From: Rhizobium chutanense | GTDB taxonomy: Bacteria; Pseudomonadota; Alphaproteobacteria; Rhizobiales; Rhizobiaceae | Direction: 5' to 3' | Assembly: GCF_002531935.1 (NCBI RefSeq) | Contig: NZ_NWSV01000003.1 | Coordinates: 62,001 to 126,000 of the forward strand | Length of the DNA stretch: 64,000 nt | Part shown: positions 1-7,808 of the stretch, piece after piece | Position numbering within the stretch: position 1 is the first letter of the stretch | Layout: the number at the start of each line of letters is the position of its first letter | Made by a program: the position numbers and the translations under genes | Notes under the pieces: model-generated | The model's input: only the letters and a program-made list of their open reading frames with translations | Databases searched by the model: none | What the model was told of the DNA's origin: nothing

Positions 1-356
1 GCCTTCTTTTCGGCCGCCGGCTTTGTGAAAGCCTTGACGGTAGGGCGAATATTCTCCGGCCGGATCTCGACATCGGGCGCCGGCTCGTCCGGCGGCGTAT
101 CATCGAGGGCGGCCGCGACCTTGCCGGTCGTTTCCAGAGCACTCTGGAAGGCCCCGAAGAAAGCGCCGGCGATCTGCGTCGACAGACCGAAGCCGATCGC
201 CGTTGCGGCGGCAAAGGCTGCGGCGGGTTGCGCCATCAGCGGATGCACCGGCATCGCCCGCGCATTTTCCAGCATCTCGGCAGCAAGTCGGCCAAAGCCG
301 GCCGCGAAATCGGCTGCCTCCTCCTTCTTCCTGCTATCGGATGCCTTGTCCGCCAT
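1..356 (-). CDS. Hypothetical protein downstream of nuoF (partial)
   Basis: The reading frame starts with ATG at 356, two bases after the nuoF stop codon, and runs off the left edge, so about 118 residues are visible and the C-terminus is missing. The N-terminus is charged (MADKASDSRKKEEAAD). It is followed by Ala-rich stretches such as AQPAAAFAAATAIGFG that could form a hydrophobic helix, then an acidic, Pro-rich segment. I do not recognise a family. The tight spacing to nuoF shows that it belongs to the nuo operon and is cotranscribed; small extra genes are common between nuo genes in rhizobia. It is probably an accessory or unrelated passenger of complex I. Coding potential is well supported by the frame and spacing; the function is unknown. 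Confidence 0.65.
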   Translation of the reverse strand, partial: MADKASDSRKKEEAADFAAGFGRLAAEMLENARAMPVHPLMAQPAAAFAAATAIGFGLSTQIAGAFFGAFQSALETTGKVAAALDDTPPDEPAPDVEIRPENIRPTVKAFTKPAAEKK

Positions 357-358
357 GA

Positions 359-1663
359 TTATTCAGCCGCCTCCAGAACCGCACCGTGATCGAGCGCGCT
401 CGCCGTATACTGGTCGATGCGCTTTTCGATCTCCGGACGGAAGTTACGGATCAGACCCTGCACCGGCCATGCGGCGGCGTCGCCGAGCGCACAGATGGTG
501 TGGCCTTCGATTTGCTTCGTCACCTGGAACAGCATGTCGATTTCGCGCTTCTGGGCATTGCCCTTGGCCATGCGCTCCATCACGCGCCACATCCAGCCGG
601 TGCCTTCGCGGCACGGCGTGCACTGGCCGCAGCTCTCATGCTTGAAGAAGGCGGAGATGCGGGCGATCGCCTTGATGACGTCGGTGGACTTGTCCATGAC
701 GATCGCGGCGGCCGTGCCGAAGGAGGAACCAACGCCGCGCAGACCGTCGAAATCCATCGGGCAGTCGATGATGTCCTTGGCCGGAACGATCGGGCAGGAT
801 GCTCCGCCCGGAATGACGGCGAGCAGATTGTCCCAGCCGCCGCGGATGCCGCCGGCGTGGCGGTCGACCAGTTCGCGGAAGGTGATGCCCATTTCCTCTT
901 CGACGGTGCACGGCTTGTTGACGTGGCCGGAGAGCATGAACAGCTTGGTGCCGACATTGTTCGGACGGCCGATGGCCGAGAACCAGCCGGCGCCGCGGCG
1001 CAGGATGGTCGGCGCGACCGCGATCGATTCGACGTTGTTGACGGTCGTCGGGCAGCCGTAGAGGCCCATATTAGCCGGGAACGGCGGCTTCAGGCGCGGC
1101 TGGCCCTTCTTGCCTTCCAGGCTTTCGAGCAGCGCGGTTTCCTCGCCGCAGATATAGGCGCCGGCGCCGTGATGGACGAAAATGTCCATGTCCCAGCCGA
1201 GCTTGTTGTTTTTGCCGAGCAGGCCGTAGTCATAACATTCGTCGATCGCCGCCTGCAGCGCTTCGCGCTCTCTTATATATTCGCCGCGCACGTAGATATA
1301 GGCGGCATTGGCGCCCATGGCGAAGCTCGCGACGACGCAGCCTTCGATCAGCGTATGCGGATCGTGGCGCATGATGTCGCGGTCCTTGCAGGTGCCGGGC
1401 TCCGATTCGTCGGCGTTGACGACGAGGTAGTGCGGGCGGCCGTCGCTTTCCTTCGGCATGAAGGACCATTTGAGACCCGTGGGGAAACCGGCGCCGCCGC
1501 GGCCGCGCAGGCCCGATGCCTTCATCTCGTTGATAATCCAGTCGCGACCCTTTTCGAGGATCTGCTTGGTGCCGTCCCAGTGGCCGCGGCTCATCGCGCC
1601 CTTCAGGGACTTGTCCTTGAGGCCGTAGATGTTGGTAAAGATGCGGTCTTTATCTTGTAACAT
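359..1663 (-). CDS. nuoF: NADH-quinone oxidoreductase subunit F (NuoF)
   Basis: NuoF is the NADH-oxidising, FMN-binding subunit of respiratory complex I and works in the peripheral arm on the cytoplasmic side. The 434-residue protein has the FMN/NADH glycine-rich site [10 protein letters not shown] at residues 54-63, the [13 protein letters not shown] block near 172-184, and the N3 [4Fe-4S] ligands Cys345, Cys348, Cys351 (in ESCGQCTPC) and Cys391. Length and motif order match the family. It lies 10 bases after nuoE and 2 bases before the next small gene, so it is part of one minus-strand operon. No defect is visible. The identification is secure. Confidence 0.97.
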   Translation of the reverse strand: MLQDKDRIFTNIYGLKDKSLKGAMSRGHWDGTKQILEKGRDWIINEMKASGLRGRGGAGFPTGLKWSFMPKESDGRPHYLVVNADESEPGTCKDRDIMRHDPHTLIEGCVVASFAMGANAAYIYVRGEYIREREALQAAIDECYDYGLLGKNNKLGWDMDIFVHHGAGAYICGEETALLESLEGKKGQPRLKPPFPANMGLYGCPTTVNNVESIAVAPTILRRGAGWFSAIGRPNNVGTKLFMLSGHVNKPCTVEEEMGITFRELVDRHAGGIRGGWDNLLAVIPGGASCPIVPAKDIIDCPMDFDGLRGVGSSFGTAAAIVMDKSTDVIKAIARISAFFKHESCGQCTPCREGTGWMWRVMERMAKGNAQKREIDMLFQVTKQIEGHTICALGDAAAWPVQGLIRNFRPEIEKRIDQYTASALDHGAVLEAAE

Positions 1664-1673
1664 GCTTCACCTC

Positions 1674-2837
1674 TTACCGCGGCTTCTTGCCGAAGACCTT
1701 GATATATTCCGCTTCGCCGCCCTTGGCGAGCGCCTTGGCCTGCTTGACCCAGTCGTCGCGCTCGATGCGGCCGCGGAAGTTCAGGTAGCCGTCGACCCAT
1801 TCGCGCTCGGCCTTCTTCCAGCCCGCGACCTGCGCGAAGGTGAAGATGCCGATCTCGTTCAACGTCGCCTCGATCTTCGGGCCGACGCCCGAAATCATCT
1901 TCAGATCATCCGGTGCGGCGGGTTTTTCGATGCCGGCCGGACGGTTCTTGTCGGTCAAAGCAGGCTTTGCCGCCGAGGCAGCTTCGGCCTTGACGGGCGC
2001 CGGCGCCGGTTCGGCAGCCGCGGTGCCCGATATCGGCTGCTGCTCGGCAGCCTTGGCATTCTTGGCAGCGGCCTTCGGCGCCGTTGCCGGCGTCTTCAGG
2101 GCGGCATTGGTTTCGGCATCGGTGCTCTTCGGGCGGGCAGCCTCCGACGGCGGAACCGGGGCGGCGTCGACCGGGGCCGAAATGGTTTCGGCATCCGTCT
2201 TTTTGGCGCGTGTCCTTGCCTTCGGCTCTTCCGTCGTCAGCGAGGTCAGGCCGCCTTCGGGCGCCGAGAATATGCGATCGATCTGGGTGCCCGGCTTGAT
2301 GCTGGCGCCATTGCCGGCGGCAAAGGTATCGATGATCTCTTCGAGGCGTTCGGGGGTCAGGTCCTCATAGGTGTCCTTGCCGATCATCACCATCGGGGCA
2401 TTGACGCAGGCGCCAAGACATTCGACCTCTTCCCAGGACAGCGTCCCCTCGGCATTGCGCTCGAAGGCGTGGGCATGAATCTTGCTCTTGCAGACCGACA
2501 TCAGCGCTTCCGAGCCGCGCAGCATGCAGGGCGTCGTGCCGCAGACCTGGACATGGGCGCGCGTGCCGACGGGATGCAGCTGGAACTGCGTATAGAAGGT
2601 CGCGACCTCGAGCACCCTAATATAGGCCATATCGAGCATGTCGGCGATCTTTTCGATCGCCGCGCGCGTGACCCAGCCGTCCTGCTCCTGCGCCCGCATC
2701 AACAGCGGGATGACCGCCGATTGCTGGCGGCCGGAGGGGTATTTCTGGATCGTCTTGTCCGCCCAGACCGCATTTTCATCGCTGAAAGCGAATGCGGCAG
2801 GCTGAAATTGATCTTCGGCTAATCGACGAACGGACAT
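1674..2837 (-). CDS. nuoE: NADH-quinone oxidoreductase subunit E (NuoE) with long C-terminal extension
   Basis: NuoE is the thioredoxin-like [2Fe-2S] subunit of complex I that pairs with NuoF. Residues 1 to about 180 are the conserved domain, with cluster ligands Cys99, Cys104, Cys140 and Cys144 (in CGTTPC and ECLGAC). The protein continues to 387 residues, roughly twice the usual bacterial length. An Ala/Pro/Lys-rich linker spans about 195-300. A compact tail at about 312-387 contains ISGVGPKIEATLNEIGI, which reads like a helix-hairpin-helix segment, followed by basic helices. Long NuoE proteins of this kind occur in rhizobia as far as I recall; the tail has no known function. The start ATG at 2837 fits the family N-terminus. 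Only the extension is unexplained. Confidence 0.96.
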   Translation of the reverse strand: MSVRRLAEDQFQPAAFAFSDENAVWADKTIQKYPSGRQQSAVIPLLMRAQEQDGWVTRAAIEKIADMLDMAYIRVLEVATFYTQFQLHPVGTRAHVQVCGTTPCMLRGSEALMSVCKSKIHAHAFERNAEGTLSWEEVECLGACVNAPMVMIGKDTYEDLTPERLEEIIDTFAAGNGASIKPGTQIDRIFSAPEGGLTSLTTEEPKARTRAKKTDAETISAPVDAAPVPPSEAARPKSTDAETNAALKTPATAPKAAAKNAKAAEQQPISGTAAAEPAPAPVKAEAASAAKPALTDKNRPAGIEKPAAPDDLKMISGVGPKIEATLNEIGIFTFAQVAGWKKAEREWVDGYLNFRGRIERDDWVKQAKALAKGGEAEYIKVFGKKPR

Positions 2838-2853
2838 TCTTCCTCACGCCTTA

Positions 2854-3126
2854 TCAGTTTAGGGTTCCACACCGCGAAGCGGTCAAAGACTGCATTTCGC
2901 AGGCATAGGCCGACTGGTCTTTCTGCATAAATACGACGAATTTGCTGCCATTCGGAATGGCAGCCTTGATCTGATAGCCCTTGGACAAAAGATCGCCCAT
3001 GGACGTTTGTGCCGCCGGCGGCGTCACTTCCTTATGGCCGAGCGGCGTGCCGAGGGTATCGGCCTCCTGAGCCGAAACCCCGGATGCCGCAAGAAGGAGT
3101 GCGACGGCAAGCGGCAGACGCTGCAT
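2854..3126 (-). CDS. Small exported hypothetical protein inside the nuo operon
   Basis: This 90-residue protein starts with [20 protein letters not shown], a clear Sec signal peptide with predicted cleavage after SA at about residue 19. The mature part is about 70 residues and contains two cysteines (in YACEMQ and SRCGTLN) that could form a disulfide in the periplasm. Its ATG overlaps the nuoD stop by one base (TGATG), so translation is coupled to nuoD, and nuoE follows 17 bases after its stop. Complex I electron-transfer subunits are cytoplasmic, so a periplasmic passenger is surprising. I do not recognise the family; it may be a structural or assembly accessory, but that is a guess from position only. 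Confidence 0.8.
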   Translation of the reverse strand: MQRLPLAVALLLAASGVSAQEADTLGTPLGHKEVTPPAAQTSMGDLLSKGYQIKAAIPNGSKFVVFMQKDQSAYACEMQSLTASRCGTLN

Positions 3127-4316
3127 CAGCGGTCCACCTCGCCGAAGACGATATCGAGCGAGCCGAGAACGGCTGCGACGTCGGCAAGCTGATGGCCGCG
3201 GCACATGAAGTCCATCGCCTGCAGATGGGCGTAACCGGGAGCGCGAATCTTGCAGCGATACGGCTTGTTGGTGCCGTCGGAGACGAGATAAACGCCGAAC
3301 TCGCCCTTCGGCGCCTCGACGGCGGCGTAAACTTCGCCGGCCGGCACGTGGTAGCCTTCGGTATAGAGCTTGAAGTGGTGGATCAGCGCTTCCATCGAGC
3401 GCTTCATCTCGCCGCGCTTCGGCGGCACGACCTTGCCGTCGATCGACGAATAAGGACCGGTCTTGGCATCCGACAGCAGGCGGTTGACGCATTGCTTCAT
3501 GATGCGCACCGATTGGCGCATCTCGATCATGCGAATCAGATAACGGTCGTAGTTGTCGCCGTTCTTGCCGATCGGAATGTCGAATTCGAGATCGGAATAA
3601 CATTCGTAGGGCTGGGCGCGACGCAGATCCCAGGCCGCACCCGAACCGCGCACCATGACGCCGGAAAAGCCCCAGGCCCAGCAATCCTCCAGCGAGACGA
3701 CGCCGATATCGACGTTGCGCTGCTTGAAGATGCGGTTGCCGGTCAACAGATTGTCGATGTCGTCGAGCGCCTTCAGGAAGGGATCGCACCAGTCGCCGAT
3801 ATCCTGCACGAGCTTTTCCGGCAGGTCCTGGTGGACGCCGCCCGGACGGACGTAAGCTGCGTGCATGCGCGAGCCGCTGGCGCGCTCGTAGAACACCATC
3901 AGCTTTTCACGCTCTTCAAAGCCCCAGAGCGGCGGCGTCAGCGCGCCGACGTCCATCGCCTGCGTCGTGACGTTCAGCAGATGCGAGAGGATGCGGCCGA
4001 TTTCCGAATAGAGAACGCGGATCAGCTGGCCGCGGATCGGGATCTCGATGCCGAGCAGCTTTTCAACGGCCAGAGCATAGGCATGCTCCTGGTTCATCGG
4101 CGCGACGTAATCGAGACGATCGAAATAGGGCACGGCCTGCAGATAGGTCTTGGTCTCGATCAGCTTCTCGGTGCCGCGATGCAGCAAGCCGATATGCGGA
4201 TCGACCCGCTCCACAATTTCGCCGTCAAGCTCCAGGACAAGACGAAGAACGCCGTGCGCCGCCGGATGCTGCGGTCCGAAATTGATGTTGAAGTTGCGGA
4301 CGTTATGTTCGGTCAT
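3126..4316 (-). CDS. nuoD: NADH-quinone oxidoreductase subunit D (NuoD)
   Basis: NuoD is the 49-kDa subunit that, with NuoB and NuoH, forms the ubiquinone site of complex I. The protein is 396 residues, normal for a separate alphaproteobacterial NuoD. The conserved N-terminal [11 protein letters not shown] is at residues 12-22 and the C-terminal DIVFGEVDR ending is intact. The sequence upstream of the ATG at 4316 contains GGAGCAAGC as a ribosome-binding site. The gene is separated from nuoC by about 490 bases holding a four-helix-bundle gene between inverted repeats, instead of the few bases usual between these genes. It is translationally coupled to the small secreted gene downstream. Confidence 0.97.
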   Translation of the reverse strand: MTEHNVRNFNINFGPQHPAAHGVLRLVLELDGEIVERVDPHIGLLHRGTEKLIETKTYLQAVPYFDRLDYVAPMNQEHAYALAVEKLLGIEIPIRGQLIRVLYSEIGRILSHLLNVTTQAMDVGALTPPLWGFEEREKLMVFYERASGSRMHAAYVRPGGVHQDLPEKLVQDIGDWCDPFLKALDDIDNLLTGNRIFKQRNVDIGVVSLEDCWAWGFSGVMVRGSGAAWDLRRAQPYECYSDLEFDIPIGKNGDNYDRYLIRMIEMRQSVRIMKQCVNRLLSDAKTGPYSSIDGKVVPPKRGEMKRSMEALIHHFKLYTEGYHVPAGEVYAAVEAPKGEFGVYLVSDGTNKPYRCKIRAPGYAHLQAMDFMCRGHQLADVAAVLGSLDIVFGEVDR

Positions 4317-4351
4317 GCTGCTTGCTCCATGCCAAACGCGTTGCCAATCAA

Positions 4352-4380
4352 GCGAATAGCGAATGGCGAATAGCGAATAG
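4352..4380. repeat. Left arm of inverted repeat flanking the four-helix-bundle gene
   Basis: This 29-base arm is built from GCGAATAG and CGAATAG/CGAATG units: GCGAATAG, CGAATG, GCGAATAG, CGAATAG. Its reverse complement recurs at 4773-4801 with 26 of 29 positions identical. The arm lies just after the stop of the four-helix-bundle gene, on its 3' side, and 35 bases before the nuoD start. The two arms can pair in the nuo transcript as a long stem. Confidence 0.9.
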
Positions 4381-4395
4381 TTTCGTTCGGTCTCA

Positions 4396-4719
4396 TCATT
4401 TCTCCTGGAGACTCCGTATCAGCGCTCGAATCATTCGTCCGATCTCGTCGCACTTTCCGGTCATCTGCCCGAACTCACCCTCGCCGATCAGACCGATGCG
4501 ATGAGAGATGAGCATATGCGTTTCCAATTCCTTCAGCGAACCTTGGGAGATGCGCAGAAACTGAATGAAACTTCCCGTGACTTCACGTCCGTGTCCTTCA
4601 GCAATATTGGCTGCGATCGAAGTCGCCGCCCTGCGTATCTGAGCCGTCAGACCGTAAACCTCCTCCTTGGGAAACTTTCTGGTCAGCTGATAACAATCCA
4701 CCGCGAGATCGATCGCCAT
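4396..4719 (-). CDS. Four-helix bundle protein (23S rRNA intervening-sequence / S23-like)
   Basis: The protein contains the family's hallmarks: [21 protein letters not shown] at its centre, then [20 protein letters not shown] and a final amphipathic helix. These are typical of the four-helix-bundle proteins first found in intervening sequences of 23S rRNA genes and also related to diversity-generating-retroelement accessory proteins. The ATG at 4719 gives 107 residues. In-frame codons upstream still read INSYKDLKVWQ, matching the usual family N-terminus, but no standard start codon lies between there and an in-frame TAG. The native start may therefore be lost, or may be the unusual ATA. The gene is flanked by inverted GCGAATAG repeats and interrupts the nuo operon between nuoC and nuoD. 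The molecular function of the family is poorly known. Confidence 0.85.
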   Translation of the reverse strand: MAIDLAVDCYQLTRKFPKEEVYGLTAQIRRAATSIAANIAEGHGREVTGSFIQFLRISQGSLKELETHMLISHRIGLIGEGEFGQMTGKCDEIGRMIRALIRSLQEK

Positions 4720-4772
4720 CTGCCAGACTTTGAGATCCTTATAGGAGTTTATCGTCTGCCCGCCCCTTCCAA

Positions 4773-4801
4773 CTATTCGCTATTCGCTACTCACTATTCG
4801 C
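4773..4801. repeat. Right arm of inverted repeat flanking the four-helix-bundle gene
   Basis: Read on the minus strand this arm is GCGAATAG, TGAGTA, GCGAATAG, CGAATAG, nearly identical to the arm at 4352-4380. It ends two bases from the nuoC stop codon. With the left arm it bounds a 450-base unit holding one gene. Both arms consist of short iterated units, so part of the symmetry could reflect a simple-sequence origin rather than a transposon end. Confidence 0.9.
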
Positions 4802-4803
4802 CT

Positions 4804-5406
4804 TTACTGCTTCGCCTTCTCATCCCCCGGCAGCACATACTCCGTGCCCTCCCAAGGCGACATGAAGTCGAAGTTTCGGAACTCTTGTTTCAACTCGACC
4901 GGCTCATAGACGACGCGCTTCGCGGCATCGTCGTAGCGGACTTCGACGAAGCCTGTCGTTGGGAAGTCCTTGCGCAGCGGGTGGCCTTCGAAGCCGTAGT
5001 CGGTGAGGATGCGGCGCAGATCCGGATGGCCGGTGAAGAGCACGCCGTACATGTCCCAGGTCTCGCGTTCGAACCAGTCGGCGCCGGGGTGGACCGCACA
5101 GGCCGAGGGAACCGGCGTATCTTCGTCGGTTGCGACCTTGACGCGGATGCGCAGGTTCTGCTTCGGCGACAACAGGTGATAGACGACGTCGAAACGCAGC
5201 TCGCGCTGCGGCCAGTCGACGCCGCAAATATCGATCAGGTTGACGAAGCCGCATTTGGCGTCGTCGCGCAGAAAGGTCAGCAGCGCGATCAGGTTTTCAC
5301 CCGTCGTCGTCAGCGTCAGCTCGCCATACTTCAGCTGCGAGGCAGCAATCAGATTGCCGCGCGCTTCGCCAAGGTAGGACGCAAGCTCAGTCAGGGCTTC
5401 ACTCAT
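4804..5406 (-). CDS. nuoC: NADH-quinone oxidoreductase subunit C (NuoC)
   Basis: NuoC is the 30-kDa subunit of the complex I peripheral arm, which contacts NuoD. The 200-residue protein has the family signature at residues 112-149, beginning [12 protein letters not shown] and continuing [24 protein letters not shown] with no break. It is a stand-alone NuoC rather than a NuoCD fusion. It follows nuoB by 18 bases. Its stop codon abuts the right arm of the inverted repeat around the four-helix-bundle gene, but the reading frame itself is intact and has the normal rhizobial length. Confidence 0.96.
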   Translation of the reverse strand: MSEALTELASYLGEARGNLIAASQLKYGELTLTTTGENLIALLTFLRDDAKCGFVNLIDICGVDWPQRELRFDVVYHLLSPKQNLRIRVKVATDEDTPVPSACAVHPGADWFERETWDMYGVLFTGHPDLRRILTDYGFEGHPLRKDFPTTGFVEVRYDDAAKRVVYEPVELKQEFRNFDFMSPWEGTEYVLPGDEKAKQ

Positions 5407-5424
5407 ATGCCTAGTCCTTAACCC

Positions 5425-6009
5425 TTAGCGTTCGATCGTGCCGGTGCGCCGGATCTTCTTCTGCAGCAGAAGCACGCCGTAGAGCAGCGCCTCTGCCGTG
5501 GGGGGACAGCCCGGCACGTAGATATCGATCGGCACGATGCGGTCGCAGCCGCGCACCACCGAATAGGAATAGTGATAGTAACCGCCGCCATTGGCGCAGG
5601 AGCCCATCGAAATGACGTAGCGCGGCTCGGGCATCTGGTCGTAGACCTTGCGCAGCGCCGGCGCCATCTTGTTGGTCAGCGTGCCGGCGACGATCATGAC
5701 GTCGGACTGGCGCGGCGAGGCGCGCGGCGCGAAGCCGAAGCGCTCGACGTCGTAACGCGGCATCGACAGCTGCATCATTTCGACAGCGCAGCAGGCAAGA
5801 CCAAAGGTCATCCACATCAGCGAGCCGGTACGGGCCCAGTTGATCAGTTCGTCGGTCGAGGTGACGAGGAAACCCTTGTCGGCGAGCTCGTTGTTGATCT
5901 CGCCGAAAAAGGCGTCGTTGCTGCCGATCGGCTTGCCGGTGGAGGGATCGATGATCCCCTTCGGCTGCTGGGCAACGAGCGGCTGATTGCTCACAGGGGC
6001 TACTCCCAT
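5425..6009 (-). CDS. nuoB: NADH-quinone oxidoreductase subunit B (NuoB)
   Basis: NuoB carries the N2 [4Fe-4S] cluster that passes electrons to ubiquinone. From the ATG at 6009 the protein is 194 residues, with cluster ligands Cys73 and Cys74 ([11 protein letters not shown]), Cys138 (GSCANGGG) and Cys168 (VPGCPP). I chose this start because rhizobial NuoB proteins begin with an MGV-type sequence and because GGGAGC lies at the right distance upstream. A start at 6030 would add seven residues and overlap nuoA further. With the chosen start the gene overlaps the nuoA stop by 10 bases, consistent with translational coupling. Confidence 0.96.
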   Translation of the reverse strand: MGVAPVSNQPLVAQQPKGIIDPSTGKPIGSNDAFFGEINNELADKGFLVTSTDELINWARTGSLMWMTFGLACCAVEMMQLSMPRYDVERFGFAPRASPRQSDVMIVAGTLTNKMAPALRKVYDQMPEPRYVISMGSCANGGGYYHYSYSVVRGCDRIVPIDIYVPGCPPTAEALLYGVLLLQKKIRRTGTIER

Positions 6010-6365
6010 TCCAGGGCTCCCTTTTTCCATTCATAGATAAAGCCGATGGTCAGCACGAAGAGGAAGACCATCATGGACCAGAAGCCGAACCAGCCGATGG
6101 CGCCGAAGGAAACAGCCCAAGGGAAGAGGAAGGCGACTTCGAGGTCGAAGATGATGAAGAGGATCGACACGAGGTAGAAACGGATGTCGAACTTCATGCG
6201 GGCGTCGTCGAAAGCGTTGAAGCCGCATTCGTAAGCCGAAAGCTTTTCCGAATCGGGCGCTTTGAAGGCGACGGCGAACGGCGCAATGAGCAGCGCCAAG
6301 CCGATAACGAGCGCGATACCGATGAAGATGGCGATCGGAATATAGGAACTGAGCAGTTCAGTCAT
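6000..6365 (-). CDS. nuoA: NADH-quinone oxidoreductase subunit A (NuoA), first gene of the nuo operon
   Basis: NuoA is a small membrane subunit of complex I near the quinone channel. From the ATG at 6365 (MTELLSSY) the protein has 121 residues and three hydrophobic segments, with the conserved [20 protein letters not shown] loop between helices 1 and 2 and the [10 protein letters not shown]-terminus. Two further ATGs lie immediately upstream (6368, 6374), so the exact start is uncertain by one to three codons. It is the first gene of the operon, and the operon promoter must lie in 6366-6612; I could not assign it. Confidence 0.95.
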   Translation of the reverse strand: MTELLSSYIPIAIFIGIALVIGLALLIAPFAVAFKAPDSEKLSAYECGFNAFDDARMKFDIRFYLVSILFIIFDLEVAFLFPWAVSFGAIGWFGFWSMMVFLFVLTIGFIYEWKKGALEWE

Positions 6366-6612
6366 CATGTTCATCCCTGCTTGCCGGAGGCGCCAGGCGG
6401 CACATTTGGGCAAATGCCCGGCAAGCGAACGTGCGTTGCAACAAGCCGTGGTTAGCGCAGCCGAAGCCCCGGCGCAAGAGATTTACAGAGGCAATTCGAC
6501 GCGTCGCGCGCGGACATTATCAAGCAGATGCAACGATGTCGCGACAAATTCGCCCAAGCCGCCTGAAGCTGCATGTCTGACCACTGGAAACTGCATGGCT
6601 TTCAGAAGAAAA

Positions 6613-6689
6613 TGGCGCGAGTGACGGGGCTCGAACCCGCGACCTCCGGCGTGACAGGCCGGCACTCTAACCGACTGAGCTACACCCGC
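6613..6689 (-). tRNA. tRNA-Asp (GTC), copy 1
   Basis: Read on the minus strand, this 77-base sequence folds as a cloverleaf. The 7-bp acceptor stem is GCGGGTG with CACTCGC, the anticodon stem is CCGGC/GCCGG, the anticodon loop CTGTCAC gives anticodon GTC, and the T-arm contains TTCGAGC. CCA is encoded. An identical copy lies 51 bases upstream in transcription order. Confidence 0.97.
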
Positions 6690-6740
6690 GCATAACGGAC
6701 GGAAGAACCGGACGGCGACAAGTTGACGCCGGCTTTGAAA

Positions 6741-6817
6741 TGGCGCGAGTGACGGGGCTCGAACCCGCGACCTCCGGCGTGACAGGCCGGCACTCTAACC
6801 GACTGAGCTACACCCGC
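6741..6817 (-). tRNA. tRNA-Asp (GTC), copy 2
   Basis: This copy is identical over its 77 bases to the tRNA at 6613-6689, with the same acceptor stem, anticodon GTC and encoded CCA. The two copies are separated by 51 bases and are probably cotranscribed and processed from one precursor. Confidence 0.97.
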
Positions 6818-7231
6818 ACTTCATTTCAAGCAATCCGGATGCCTTCGCACCCTCACCAAAACGGCTGCCCGTTTCGATGAGCGGCTAACTACGGGGTTCG
6901 TCTTTTAGTGTCAAGCAGGTTTGGAGACAAAACCATGACAGCCGTTGAATTGTTTCGGCAAAGCCCGCAGGGAGCCAAGGAAAAGCCGGCAATTCCGTTT
7001 CCCGCGGCAGCATGGACGCCCGATCGAAGCCGACGGCACAGCCGAAGCCGACATGCCCACCGCCTTCCCCTCCCCCTTATCCACAGCCCCGCCGCGCCCG
7101 GTCGACACGGCAGCGAGCGCGACCGCCGCCAAAAAAATCAAAAAATCTTCACAAACACTCTTGCGGTTTTGCCGCGATCCGCATAGATCACGGCCACCAA
7201 CGCGGCAGGCCGATCCGGCTTCGCTAGCGAT
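6818..7231. other. Intergenic region between tRNA-Asp and tRNA-Val
   Basis: I see no convincing gene in this stretch. Short frames exist on both strands, for example one at 6911-7141 on the minus strand, but they lack a ribosome-binding site and typical coding composition. The region must contain the promoter for the tRNA-Asp pair (minus strand) and that for tRNA-Val (plus strand). Confidence 0.5.
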
Positions 7232-7307
7232 GGGCGATTAGCTCAGTTGGTAGAGCGCCTCGTTTACACCGAGGATGTCGGGAGTTCGAGTCTCTCATCG
7301 CCCACCA
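7232..7307 (+). tRNA. tRNA-Val (TAC)
   Basis: The 76-base sequence starts GGGCGATTAGCTCAGTTGG and ends with encoded CCA. The acceptor stem GGGCGAT pairs with ATCGCCC, the anticodon stem is CCTCG/CGAGG, and the loop TTTACAC gives anticodon TAC. The T-loop contains TTCGAGT. Confidence 0.97.
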
Positions 7308-7595
7308 TTTTTTCCTTTGCTATACCAAAATGGCCGCATGATATCGCGGGCTGGCAGACTGATCCCCTGCGGCTGCTTCGTCGGCATATCTGGTCCCCAT
7401 TGGCTCGCTGATCCTATAGCGCCTGCCGGGTCGAGAGGCTGCGCGCCGCCAGAAAGGTTGCGCTCCACCAAAACGGACTACTCCGGCCCACCTTCCACCT
7501 CCTATTGGGCGAATGGATGGGGCTCGGCAAAAGTGGGAGAATCGCGGCCCGGAAAGTCTCCGCGTTTGGAGGCTTATGACGCCTGGAGGTGTGCC

Positions 7596-7808
7596 GTGAG
7601 GGCTCTCAGCTCCGCATTGACCCTGTGCATCGCGATTGCCTTTTGCACGCCAAGTGCCATCTATGTCAGCCTGCCCGGATACGCCTTCAAGACGAATCCG
7701 AAATGCCAGCGCCACGTGCCAAAGACGCAGTTTGATATCAGGTGCGACTGGCCGAGACTCGGCTTCAAGGACTTTACGCCGCCGCTTGTGACCGTGCTTG
7801 GGATCTGA
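7596..7808 (+). CDS. Possible small exported protein (70 aa)
   Basis: A GTG at 7596 is preceded by a good ribosome-binding site, GGAGGTG at about 7585. The N-terminus, VRALSSALTLCIAIAFCTPS, reads as a signal peptide. The remaining roughly 48 residues contain two cysteines (KCQRH and RCDWPR). I do not recognise the protein, and the composition is less typical than that of neighbouring genes. The frame also continues upstream of the GTG without a stop. This is a candidate gene, supported mainly by the ribosome-binding site plus the signal-like start. Confidence 0.35.
   Translation: MRALSSALTLCIAIAFCTPSAIYVSLPGYAFKTNPKCQRHVPKTQFDIRCDWPRLGFKDFTPPLVTVLGI

Noticed and set aside
386..1660. Long open frame on the plus strand opposite nuoF
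   Set aside because: It is the shadow of a strongly codon-biased GC-rich gene; it is Arg/Ala/Asp-rich without motifs or a ribosome-binding site. The same applies to the frames opposite nuoE and nuoD.
6911..7141. Minus-strand 76-codon frame with a hydrophobic start
   Set aside because: It has no ribosome-binding site, and its later part is low-complexity Arg/Ser/Cys sequence typical of noncoding GC-rich DNA.
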